From NCBI GenBank assembly GCA_945889475.1, contig CAMDBT010000003.1:41690-105689 (forward strand): DNA of 64,000 bases. Direction: 5' to 3'. Below are positions 33,272-44,568 of this stretch, piece after piece. The notes under the pieces were generated by a model. It did not search any database. It had not been told where the DNA came from and worked only from the letters and a program-made list of their open reading frames with translations. The first letter of the stretch is position 1. Each line of letters opens with the position of its first letter. The DNA comes from Bifidobacterium breve (lineage in GTDB: Bacteria; Actinomycetota; Thermoleophilia; Solirubrobacterales; Solirubrobacteraceae). The translations under genes were made by a program, and so were the position numbers.

Positions 33272-35001
33272 CGCGCTAGCGCGGCGGCGACGGCCTGCCA
33301 TAGCTGAGCATGAAGTTCGACGTTCGCTGCGCGCTCAGTGCGCAGATGGATTAGCTGTGTTCCGCTGCTGCTGAGACCGTAATCGAGCGCGCTTGCAAAT
33401 TGGTCGAGTGTCGACGGCTCGAGCAGATGAAGCCCGAACGTGGCTGCGGCAGCGCTGACGTCAATCCCAGTTGGTGTTAGGACATGCTGCTCGTAAAAGC
33501 GTTCCTGCCCAGACACCTCGAGGAAGTCGAAAATCCCGCCGCCGCGGTTGTCGACCAAGACAATTGTCAGCGGCGCCGCAAGGCGGCGCGCGGTCACCAA
33601 TGAGCCGATGTCATGTGCGAAGGCAACGTCGCCGAGCAGCAGCACGGTCGGCCCATCGCTTGCTGCGGCGACGCCGTATGCGGTTGCGATCACTCCGTCG
33701 ATCCCATTGGCGCCGCGGTTGCTCAATACGCGCAGCGGCTCGTCGCGGTTAGCGAAGAACGACTCTACGTCCCGGATCGGCATCGACGATGCGACAACCA
33801 GCGTTGCGGCGGCCGGCAGCTGGGCACCCAGCTGGCGCGAGATCGCCGGCTCGCTTAGCTGATCGCTAAGCGTCGCGTCGATCGCCTCGTTGGCGAACGC
33901 GTCCGCCTGCCGCCAGCCGTCAGCCCAGGCCGCATCGCCGACCGTGCAGCTCGCCGCGAGCAGCTCTAGCACGGCCGCGGGCTCGGCGTCGACGACCAAA
34001 TCGGTCGCCAGTCCGGGGTCTTGCCAGGCCATCTCTGGGTCGATCAGCAGCTGAATCGCGTCGAGCTGCTCGAGCCAGCTACGCAGCGATTTAGAAGTCG
34101 GCATGTCGCCAAAGCGCAGGACGGCCTTCGGTTGGGCGCTCAGCGCCAGCGGCGCGGCGCGCAAGAGCGCGTCGTAATGGGCGACCGAGTCGGTCCCGCA
34201 GCGAGCGCCGCTCAGCGGGTCGGCCAGCAGCGGCCAGCCGCTCGCAGCGCTGAAAGCGGTTGCAGCGCGGGTGAGCCGGGGGCCACTCAGGTCCCCTTCG
34301 AGACGTCCGGCGACGACAACACCCTTCGGTGCCGACGCGATGATCGGCGCCAGCATCGCGGCGGCGGCCTGCGGATCGCCGAACGACTCTGCTCGCGCCG
34401 TCCACGGGCGCCGGTCCGCGCGGCCGATCTCAATCGCGGTCGGATCGGGCAGTTGAGCCGATGGCAGGAGCGGCTCGCGAAATGGGAAGTTGAGGTGAAC
34501 CGGCCCGCGCCGTTGGCCGAGCGACGTCGATACCGAACGGCAGGCCAACGAACGGATCCAGCGTCCCGTCTGCTCAGTCAGCCGGTCGACCCCGACCTCC
34601 GTGAAGGAAAGGACGTTGTCGCCGTAGAGCTTGATCTGGTCGATCGTTTGCCCGGCTCCGATCGAGCGCAGCTCCGGCGGGCGATCTGACGTGCATACGA
34701 TCAGCGGCACGCGCGCCTGATCGGCTTCGACGATCGCTGGCAGATAATTGGCCGCGGCGGTTCCGGAGGTACACGCTAGTACGGCTGGGCGGCCGCTTGC
34801 CTTCGCCAGCCCGAGCGCGAAGAAGGCGGCCGAACGCTCATCGATCTGCGAGTAGACAGGAAAGCCGCCGTCGGCGGTCAGTGCGGCGACCAGTGGCGTT
34901 GAGCGTGAGCCTGGCGAAGTAACCGCACCGGCGATCGAGCAGCGCCCTAACTCATCGCAGAAGGCGCGCAGTAGCAGGTGGATGTCATTGGTGGCGGTCA
35001 T
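33268..35001 (-). CDS. menD: 2-succinyl-5-enolpyruvyl-6-hydroxy-3-cyclohexene-1-carboxylate synthase
   Basis: A ThDP-dependent enzyme adding 2-oxoglutarate to isochorismate (SEPHCHC synthase), 577 residues. Visible features are SPGSRSTPLVAAL, QIDERSAAFFALGLAKASG with the cofactor-activating glutamate, LACTSGTAAANYLPAIVEA, SDRPPELRSIGAGQTIDQ, the NRGANGIDGVIATAYGVA block and LLLGDVAFAHDIGSL with IVLVDNRGGGIFDFL. The start is ATG at 35001 (MTATNDIHLLL). A longer in-frame start at 35052 would add 17 non-homologous residues and lie inside menH. It is convergent with menF and divergent from menH. Confidence 0.95.
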   Translation of the reverse strand: MTATNDIHLLLRAFCDELGRCSIAGAVTSPGSRSTPLVAALTADGGFPVYSQIDERSAAFFALGLAKASGRPAVLACTSGTAAANYLPAIVEADQARVPLIVCTSDRPPELRSIGAGQTIDQIKLYGDNVLSFTEVGVDRLTEQTGRWIRSLACRSVSTSLGQRRGPVHLNFPFREPLLPSAQLPDPTAIEIGRADRRPWTARAESFGDPQAAAAMLAPIIASAPKGVVVAGRLEGDLSGPRLTRAATAFSAASGWPLLADPLSGARCGTDSVAHYDALLRAAPLALSAQPKAVLRFGDMPTSKSLRSWLEQLDAIQLLIDPEMAWQDPGLATDLVVDAEPAAVLELLAASCTVGDAAWADGWRQADAFANEAIDATLSDQLSEPAISRQLGAQLPAAATLVVASSMPIRDVESFFANRDEPLRVLSNRGANGIDGVIATAYGVAAASDGPTVLLLGDVAFAHDIGSLVTARRLAAPLTIVLVDNRGGGIFDFLEVSGQERFYEQHVLTPTGIDVSAAAATFGLHLLEPSTLDQFASALDYGLSSSGTQLIHLRTERAANVELHAQLWQAVAAALAR

Positions 35002-35014
35002 GATGGCTCTAGCG

Positions 35015-35725
35015 ATGGATACGGTTCTTCTTGTACACGGGTTTGCTGGCACGGCCGGTAGCTGGGACGGCGTTATCCGCCATCTCGACCGCGAACGCTA
35101 CCTGCCGCTGGCCGCAGAGCTGCGAGGACACGGCCAGAACGGTGCTTCGAGGCCAATTACGACGCAACTCTGCGTTGACGATCTGCTCGCAGCGGCACCG
35201 CCGACCTTCACGCTCGTCGGCTACTCGCTCGGGGGCCGGATTGCGCTCGCGCTAGCACTCAGCGCGCCTGAGCGCATTGAGCGACTGGTGCTTCTGTCGG
35301 CCAACGCGGGGATCGACGACGGCGCGCAGCGGAGCGTTCGGCTGGCCCGCGACCTTGCCCTCGCCGACCAAATTGAAGCCGGTTCGATCGAACAGTTCGC
35401 CGATCTTTGGCTCGCCGGCCCGCTCTTTTGCGATGACCGCGCGGAGGTCAATGACGGAGCTCGAGCAGAGATCGAGAAGAACTCGCCGCATAACCTTGCC
35501 GCCGCGCTGCGCGCTCTGAGTGTTGGTCGGCTCGAGCCGCTCTGGCGGCGACTGGCGCAGATCTCGGTGCCGACGACGGTCGTCGCCGGCGAGCTTGACG
35601 CGCAGTATTGTTCGCTCGCTGAGCGGCTCAGCGCCGCGATCGGTGGCGCTGAACTGGAGCTCATCGCAGGGGTTGGCCACGCCCTGCCGCGGAACGCCCC
35701 GGAGCAGGTCGCAGCGCTGCTCTGA
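35015..35725 (+). CDS. menH: Alpha/beta hydrolase, probable SHCHC synthase
   Basis: MenH removes pyruvate from SEPHCHC in menaquinone synthesis. The 236-residue alpha/beta hydrolase has an oxyanion-hole HGFAGTAGSW, the nucleophile elbow GYSLGG with Ser71, and the catalytic histidine His222 in GVGHALPRN. The acid is expected in GELDAQYCSL. The family is generic, and the menH assignment depends on its position between menD and menC. ATG at 35015 is chosen; in-frame ATGs at 34982, 35000 and 35003 overlap the divergent menD start. No Shine-Dalgarno is visible. Confidence 0.8.
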   Translation: MDTVLLVHGFAGTAGSWDGVIRHLDRERYLPLAAELRGHGQNGASRPITTQLCVDDLLAAAPPTFTLVGYSLGGRIALALALSAPERIERLVLLSANAGIDDGAQRSVRLARDLALADQIEAGSIEQFADLWLAGPLFCDDRAEVNDGARAEIEKNSPHNLAAALRALSVGRLEPLWRRLAQISVPTTVVAGELDAQYCSLAERLSAAIGGAELELIAGVGHALPRNAPEQVAALL

Positions 35726-35732
35726 CGGACCT

Positions 35733-36767
35733 TTAGGCCTCCGTCGGCCCGACGCCCAGCCCGGGGCCGAGGGGCAGCTTGATTGCACCAGCGCGCGGCG
35801 TAAGGCTTCCTTCGGCGAAGCGTTCGAAGCGGTCCAGCGTCGCGAGGCCGCAGGGGATCTCGATCCTCAGAGCGGCGGCGACGTGGAGCGCGGCGGCAAT
35901 TCCCACTGGGCCGTCGAGCGTCGACGCGAGGTACACCTCAGCGCCGCTCCTGCGCACCAGCGCGGCCTGGGCGAGCAGCGCCGAGACGCCCCCGGCTCGC
36001 CCCAACTTCAGGCAGACGATGTCGGCGGCGCCACTAGATAGAGCACCATCCTGCGCGGAGGTCTCATCGATCGCGATCGGGGTGTTGACGCGCGCGCGAA
36101 GCTCCCTGACCTGCTGAAGACCACTTACCGGCTCTTCAGCGAGTTCAATAGCGAATCGATCAAACGCCAGCAGCGCGGCCTGCGCTTGGTCTACGGTCCA
36201 GGTTCCGTTGGCATCTATCCGGATCGCGATGGTCGGCCCGACCGCCTCTCGAATCGCTTCCAACCGCTCTACGTCATCCTCGCCGCCGACTTTGACCTTC
36301 AGTGTCGTGAAGCCGGCGGCTACCGCGACCTTCGCTTGCGCGGCGGCGCTCTGAGGGGCGTCGGCACCGACCAAGGCGTTGACAGCGACCTGCGCCAACG
36401 GATTGGCGGCTAAGAGCGTTGCCAGCGGCGCGCGATCGCGTTGACCGGCCAGATCCCAAAGCGCCGTGTCAATGGCTGCGAGCGCCTGGGGCAGGGGGTT
36501 GGCGTTGCGGGCTGCCTCCAGCAGCTCTGCCCCGCTGGCGCCCTTTGGGAGTGCTCTAATCGCGCTCAGCTGCCGTTCGACAGCCTCTAGGCAGCGCTTG
36601 TCGCTGACGCCATCGAAAGGCTCTAGCGGAGCAGCCTCACCCCAGCCGACCCGCCCGTTCTCGTCCTTCATAGAGATCAAGATCAGCTCGCGCCGTTCAA
36701 TCGTGGCGCTTGCGCTCACTAGCGGCTCGCGCAGCGTTAGGGAGATCTGTTCAACCGTCGTCTGCAT
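35733..36767 (-). CDS. menC: o-Succinylbenzoate synthase
   Basis: An enolase-superfamily dehydratase making o-succinylbenzoate; 344 residues. The N-terminal capping domain is followed by the TIM barrel. The KxK motif is TLKVKVGG, and metal ligands are expected at RIDANGTW (Asp), AIELAEEPV (Glu) and PIAIDETSAQDG (Asp). The second catalytic lysine is in IVCLKLGRAGG. The start at 36767 (MQTTVEQISLTL) is chosen, because the longer open frame to 37172 runs antisense-free but non-homologous through menA. It follows menA after two bases in the menB-menA-menC operon. Confidence 0.92.
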   Translation of the reverse strand: MQTTVEQISLTLREPLVSASATIERRELILISMKDENGRVGWGEAAPLEPFDGVSDKRCLEAVERQLSAIRALPKGASGAELLEAARNANPLPQALAAIDTALWDLAGQRDRAPLATLLAANPLAQVAVNALVGADAPQSAAAQAKVAVAAGFTTLKVKVGGEDDVERLEAIREAVGPTIAIRIDANGTWTVDQAQAALLAFDRFAIELAEEPVSGLQQVRELRARVNTPIAIDETSAQDGALSSGAADIVCLKLGRAGGVSALLAQAALVRRSGAEVYLASTLDGPVGIAAALHVAAALRIEIPCGLATLDRFERFAEGSLTPRAGAIKLPLGPGLGVGPTEA

Positions 36768-36769
36768 CG

Positions 36770-37687
36770 CTAGTTGAGCAGCAGGCCGATCGTCAAGAGA
36801 ACGCAGAAAGCGAGTTCGAGCCCACCGGCGCGAGCCAGCGCCGAGTTCAGCGTCGGGCCGTCGGTATGTGACGAAACCGTCTTGATCAGCGCCGCAGCGA
36901 TTGGGATCGTCAGCAGGATCAACGCTGGCCACGCGTTGAAGGAACCGAGCAGCGATGGCAGCAGCGCGGCCGGATAGGCGATCGTCACGATCGAAGCGAA
37001 GAGGCGGCGAGTCTGGGTACGCCCGAGCCTCACGGCGAGCGTTCGCTTTCCGGCGCGGCGATCGGTTTCGAGGTCGCGAACGTTGTTGACGACGAGGATC
37101 GCCGATGCCAGCAGCCCAACCGGAACCGCCAAGACAAACGCTTCCCACTCCAGCGCCTGACGCTGAACGCAATAGGAGCCGGTCACCGCCACGAGGCCGA
37201 AGAAGGTGAAGACGAAGAGCTCACCGAAGCCCTCGTAGCCGTACGGCCGTGGCCCGCCGGTGTAGAGCACACCGGCGAGGATCGAAGCTGCGCCGATCAG
37301 CAGCAGTACGGGCCCGGCGACGATAATCAGGTAGACGCCGCAGAGAACGGCCGCCGCGAAGCTGGCGTAGGTCGCGAAGAGAACCTGCTTCGGCGGCACG
37401 AGGCCGCCAGCGGTCACGCGAACCGGCCCGAGCCGTTCTTCGGTGTCGGCTCCGCGGCGCGCGTCGGAATAGTCGTTTGAAAGGTTTGTGCCGACCTGAA
37501 TGAAGAGCGCGCCTAGCGCCGCAGCGACGAAAGCAATCCAGTCGAGCGGGCCGACCGTCCAAGCCAGCGCGGTTCCGACGAGCACCGGCGCGACGGCAGC
37601 AGGCAGCGTCCGCGGGCGGGCAGCTATCAGCCAGATCTGCAGACTGGAGAGTGCGCCGGGGTTCTTCTGCGTTCGCTCGCCAGTCAC
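36770..37687 (-). CDS. menA: 1,4-Dihydroxy-2-naphthoate polyprenyltransferase
   Basis: An integral-membrane UbiA-family prenyltransferase attaching the isoprenoid chain to dihydroxynaphthoate; 305 residues with about eight to nine hydrophobic segments. Both aspartate-rich motifs are present: [14 protein letters not shown] and [39 protein letters not shown] at the N-terminus and [19 protein letters not shown] are characteristic of MenA rather than UbiA or haem O synthase. The start is GTG at 37687, five bases after the menB stop. Confidence 0.95.
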   Translation of the reverse strand: MTGERTQKNPGALSSLQIWLIAARPRTLPAAVAPVLVGTALAWTVGPLDWIAFVAAALGALFIQVGTNLSNDYSDARRGADTEERLGPVRVTAGGLVPPKQVLFATYASFAAAVLCGVYLIIVAGPVLLLIGAASILAGVLYTGGPRPYGYEGFGELFVFTFFGLVAVTGSYCVQRQALEWEAFVLAVPVGLLASAILVVNNVRDLETDRRAGKRTLAVRLGRTQTRRLFASIVTIAYPAALLPSLLGSFNAWPALILLTIPIAAALIKTVSSHTDGPTLNSALARAGGLELAFCVLLTIGLLLN

Positions 37688-37692
37688 TGGAG

Positions 37693-38553
37693 CTAAGGCC
37701 GCTTAGGGAACTTCGAGAAATCCGGCTTGCGCTTTTCGACGTAAGCGTCGCGACCCTCCTGTGCCTCTTCCGACATGTAGAACAGCAGCGTTGCGTCACC
37801 GGCCAACTGCTGCACGCCCGCAAGCCCATCTTCGGCGGCGTTGAATGAGGCTTTCAGCAGCCGAAGCGCCATCGGCGAGAGTTCGAGCATCTCGCGGCAC
37901 CACTGAACCGTCTCCTCTTCCAGCGATTCGATCGCGACGACGCTGTTGACGAGGCCCCAATCGAGCGCAGTCGGCGCGTCATATTGGCGGCAGAGAAACC
38001 AGATCTCTTTCGCGCGCTTCTGTCCGATTTGGCGCGCCAGCAGCCCGGATCCAAAACCGCCGTCAAATGAACCGACGCGCGGCCCGGTCTGGCCGAAGCG
38101 TGCGTTTTCGGCTGCGATCGAGAGGTCGCAGCAGATGTGCAGGATGTGCCCGCCGCCGATCGCGTATCCGGCGATCATCGCGACGATCGGCTTCGGGCAG
38201 CGGCGGATCTGGATCTGAAGGTCGAGGACGTTGAGACGCCCGATCCCTTGCTTGGCGACTTCGTCGTCGCCGATGTAACCGTCGTCGCCGCGGATCCGCT
38301 GGTCGCCGCCGGAGCAGAAAGCCAGGTCACCTTCGCCGGTGAGGATGATCACGCCGACCTGCGGGTCGTTCTGGGCGCGGCCGAACGCTTCGCTTAGTTG
38401 GAACAGCGTCTGTGGACGGAAGGCGTTGCGGGCCTCGGGACGGTTGATCGTGATCTTGGCGATGCCGTCGCCGCTCAGCTCGTATCGGATGTCGCTGTAT
38501 TCGCCGTCGGCGCTCCATTGCGCGGCCGGCCGGATTGTCGTCTTATCGCTCAT
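37693..38553 (-). CDS. menB: 1,4-Dihydroxy-2-naphthoyl-CoA synthase
   Basis: A crotonase-fold enzyme closing the second ring from o-succinylbenzoyl-CoA; 286 residues. Characteristic segments are [35 protein letters not shown] (the oxyanion-hole CSGGDQ is MenB-specific), [39 protein letters not shown] and the C-terminal [18 protein letters not shown]. It is the first gene of the menB-menA-menC minus-strand operon. On the minus strand TAGCCT ends nine bases before the ATG, implying a leaderless message; this hexamer overlaps the menE one. Confidence 0.96.
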   Translation of the reverse strand: MSDKTTIRPAAQWSADGEYSDIRYELSGDGIAKITINRPEARNAFRPQTLFQLSEAFGRAQNDPQVGVIILTGEGDLAFCSGGDQRIRGDDGYIGDDEVAKQGIGRLNVLDLQIQIRRCPKPIVAMIAGYAIGGGHILHICCDLSIAAENARFGQTGPRVGSFDGGFGSGLLARQIGQKRAKEIWFLCRQYDAPTALDWGLVNSVVAIESLEEETVQWCREMLELSPMALRLLKASFNAAEDGLAGVQQLAGDATLLFYMSEEAQEGRDAYVEKRKPDFSKFPKRP

Positions 38554-38562
38554 CAGGAAGAG

Positions 38563-38572
38563 AGGCTAGCTT
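38563..38572. promoter_or_regulatory. Overlapping divergent -10 elements of menB and menE
   Basis: Plus-strand TAGCTT (38567-38572) ends seven bases before the menE GTG. Minus-strand TAGCCT (38568-38563) ends nine bases before the menB ATG. The two hexamers share the central TA step at 38567-38568, which has the same sequence on both strands. Confidence 0.6.
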
Positions 38573-38579
38573 TCTGTCT

Positions 38580-39845
38580 GTGCTAGTAGATGCTTGGCTA
38601 CCGCGTGCGGCAGCAGAGAAGCCGCAGGGGTCGGCCGTCAATCAGCTTCAGTACGGCCAACTTCTGCGCGAAGCTCAGCGCGCGGCGCGCCAGATGGCTG
38701 CGCTCGGAGTAGTCAGCTCAGACCGCGTCGCATTGCTTCTGGAGCCAGGCGAGCAGTTCGCAATCCTCTTTCACGCAGTGCTGTTGCTGGGCGCAGTCGC
38801 CGTGCCGATCGATCCGGCCGCTCCCGCCGACCTGATCGCCGAAAGGTCGGCGGCGGCCAGAATCGTTGTTGACGGCGTTCTCACGGGCCACGAAGATCCG
38901 GCCGCGCAGCTGGCCACCAGTCACGACCTCAGCGCACCCGCAGTAGTGATTTTCAGCTCCGGCAGCGGCGGCGCTGCCAAGCCAATCGAGCTTAGCTACG
39001 GCAACTTCTGGTGGAGCGCAGCAGGCTCGGCGGTGGCGCTCGGCCTCGACGCTAACGAACGCTGGCTCTGCTCGCTGCCGCTAAGCCACGTCGGTGGCCT
39101 CTCGATTCTGGTCCGCTCAGCGATCTACGGCAGCGAAGCGATCGTCGATAGCCGTTTCGACACCGAGGTGGTCCTCGCCGCGCTTCAGTCCAAGGCTGGC
39201 CCAACGCTGATCTCACTGGTCCCGACGACGCTGCAACGGTTGCTCGATGCGGGGCTCGACAAGCCACCGAACCTTCGCTGGGTACTACTCGGCGGCGGGC
39301 CGATCGGTGACAGCCTGCTTGAACAGGCCGCAGCTGCGGAGGTCCCGGTCGCTGCTTCCTACGGTACGACCGAGGCCTGCTCGCAGATTGTCACGCGCGG
39401 GGCGCCGCTCTTCTGCACGCGCGTCGAGCTAAGCGAACGAGGCCAAATCCTCGTCGGTGGCCCAACGGTGGCGGCTCGGTACCAGCCGCGGCTTGAAACC
39501 GGCGATCTTGGTCGCTGGAGCGCCAACCGAGAGCTCGAGGTGGTCGGTCGAATCTCCGATCTGATCATCAGCGGCGGCGAGAACGTCGCCCCGGAAGTGG
39601 TCGAGGCAGTTCTGGCTCGCCATCCTGCGGTCGCCGATGTCGCTGTCGTCGGCCGTGATGACGCCGAGTGGGGCGAGAGCGTCACCGCAGTCGTCGTGCT
39701 GGCGCAGGGATCGGCAGCCAGTGAAGACGAACTGATCGAGTTCTGTCGGCCACAGCTAGCGCCCCACGAGCGGCCGAAACAGGTTGAGTTTCGCGATTCG
39801 CTTGGTCGTAGCGCCGCAGGCAAGCTTCGCCGTCGAGAGCTCTAG
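38580..39845 (+). CDS. menE: o-Succinylbenzoate--CoA ligase
   Basis: An adenylate-forming enzyme that activates o-succinylbenzoate with ATP and CoA; 421 residues. Motifs are the phosphate-binding loop SSGSGGAAKPIEL (about 131-143, unusual for the family), LPLSHVGGLSIL, ASYGTTEACSQ, ETGDLGRW, GRISDLIISGGENVAPEVVE and the C-terminal GRSAAGKLRRREL containing the adenylation lysine. GTG at 38580 is chosen, since TAGCTT lies seven bases upstream. TTG at 38535 would overlap menB. The context among men genes supports MenE over other acyl-CoA ligases. Confidence 0.9.
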   Translation: MLVDAWLPRAAAEKPQGSAVNQLQYGQLLREAQRAARQMAALGVVSSDRVALLLEPGEQFAILFHAVLLLGAVAVPIDPAAPADLIAERSAAARIVVDGVLTGHEDPAAQLATSHDLSAPAVVIFSSGSGGAAKPIELSYGNFWWSAAGSAVALGLDANERWLCSLPLSHVGGLSILVRSAIYGSEAIVDSRFDTEVVLAALQSKAGPTLISLVPTTLQRLLDAGLDKPPNLRWVLLGGGPIGDSLLEQAAAAEVPVAASYGTTEACSQIVTRGAPLFCTRVELSERGQILVGGPTVAARYQPRLETGDLGRWSANRELEVVGRISDLIISGGENVAPEVVEAVLARHPAVADVAVVGRDDAEWGESVTAVVVLAQGSAASEDELIEFCRPQLAPHERPKQVEFRDSLGRSAAGKLRRREL

Positions 39846-39848
39846 ACT
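39843..39848 (+). promoter_or_regulatory. Leaderless-type -10 element of the methyltransferase gene
   Basis: TAGACT overlaps the menE stop codon and ends seven bases before the GTG at 39856. Confidence 0.55.
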
Positions 39849-39855
39849 CGTCGCC

Positions 39856-40704
39856 GTGAGCGACCCAGCCGAGCTCCGCGGGGAACAGCGCGACCGCTGG
39901 GAGGCAGTCGGCCCGGGATGGGAGCAGCGGGCGCCGACCGTCAGCGCTGCCGGCGCCGATGTCGCCAGTTGGCTTGTCGAGGCAGCAGCTCTCAGCCCTG
40001 GCGGCCGTGTGCTCGAGGTCGCTGCGGGACTAGGAGACGTCGGCCTGCTGGCGGCTGGAGCCGTTGGGGCGGAGGGGGAGGTAGTCATCACCGACGGCGC
40101 CGAAGCGATGGTCGAGGGCGCCGCGCGGCGCGCCGAGCTGAGCGGCCTAACGCAGGTCAAGGTCGTGCGGATGGAGGCCGAGTGGCTTGACGCCGAGACA
40201 GCCAGCTTCGACGCCGTCCTCAGCCGCTGGGGGTACATGCTCGTCGTCGACCCGGAGGCGGCGCTGCGTGAAGCTCGGCGCGTGCTGCGGCCGGGCGGGC
40301 GAATCGCGATCGCCGCCTGGCGCCGGATCGAAGAGAACCCGTGGATCGCAATCTTTCGATCTGAACTCGAAGCGCGTGGGCTGACTGCGGCGCCCGCGCC
40401 TGACGCGCCCGATCCGTTCCGTTTTGGAGCCGACGGAACTATCGCCGAGCTGTTGCACGCGGCGGGCTTTGTCGGGGTTGGCGTCGAAGTGATCGACCTC
40501 GTCTGGAAGTTCCAAGGCCTTGACGACTGGTGGGAACATACGCGCAGCACATCGAGCACGGTCGGACGAGCGGCAGCCGAGCTTTCACCGGCGCAGCACT
40601 ATCAGCTGCGCGAGGTACTCGACCAGCGCTATGCGCCGTTCCTCCAGTCAGACGGCACGCTTGAACTGCCGGGCAGTACCTGGGTTGCGAGCGCCGAAGC
40701 GTAG
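39856..40704 (+). CDS. Class I SAM-dependent methyltransferase (possible menaquinone C-methyltransferase)
   Basis: A 282-residue methyltransferase with motif I VLEVAAGLGDVGLLAAG, an acidic motif II (EVVITDGAEAMVEGA) and the motif IV-V region FDAVLSRWGYMLVVDPEAAL...RRVLRPGGRIAIAAW. The type 11 / UbiE-like fold is clear. Since the window has every menaquinone gene except the final methylation step, this gene directly after menE could supply it. However, several UbiE/MenG-specific blocks are not evident, so the symbol menG is withheld. The GTG start is set by TAGACT seven bases upstream; a longer frame back to 39784 lies inside menE. Confidence 0.7.
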   Translation: MSDPAELRGEQRDRWEAVGPGWEQRAPTVSAAGADVASWLVEAAALSPGGRVLEVAAGLGDVGLLAAGAVGAEGEVVITDGAEAMVEGAARRAELSGLTQVKVVRMEAEWLDAETASFDAVLSRWGYMLVVDPEAALREARRVLRPGGRIAIAAWRRIEENPWIAIFRSELEARGLTAAPAPDAPDPFRFGADGTIAELLHAAGFVGVGVEVIDLVWKFQGLDDWWEHTRSTSSTVGRAAAELSPAQHYQLREVLDQRYAPFLQSDGTLELPGSTWVASAEA

Positions 40705-40733
40705 TCGCGCGGCAAAACTGCGCGGGACTGTCC

Positions 40734-40739
40734 TACCAT
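40734..40739 (+). promoter_or_regulatory. Leaderless-type -10 element of ilvC
   Basis: TACCAT ends seven bases before the ilvC ATG. No Shine-Dalgarno is present. Confidence 0.5.
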
Positions 40740-40746
40740 CAGCGCC

Positions 40747-44514
<3,768 letters not shown>

Positions 44515-44556
44515 GAGGTACCACTGGGCGCGCTTGCGCGGAGAGCTCCCTGAGCG

Positions 44557-44562
44557 TAGTTT
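44557..44562 (+). promoter_or_regulatory. Leaderless-type -10 element of the APC permease gene
   Basis: TAGTTT ends six bases before the ATG at 44569. Confidence 0.5.
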
Positions 44563-44568
44563 GGGCAG

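Noticed and set aside
34021..34689. 222-codon plus-strand open frame inside menD
   Set aside because: Entirely within the certain menD coding region on the other strand, without promoter or motif.
36768..37172. Upstream extension of the menC reading frame
   Set aside because: Arg/Ser-rich sequence inside menA in a different frame; MenC homology begins at MQTTVEQ (36767).
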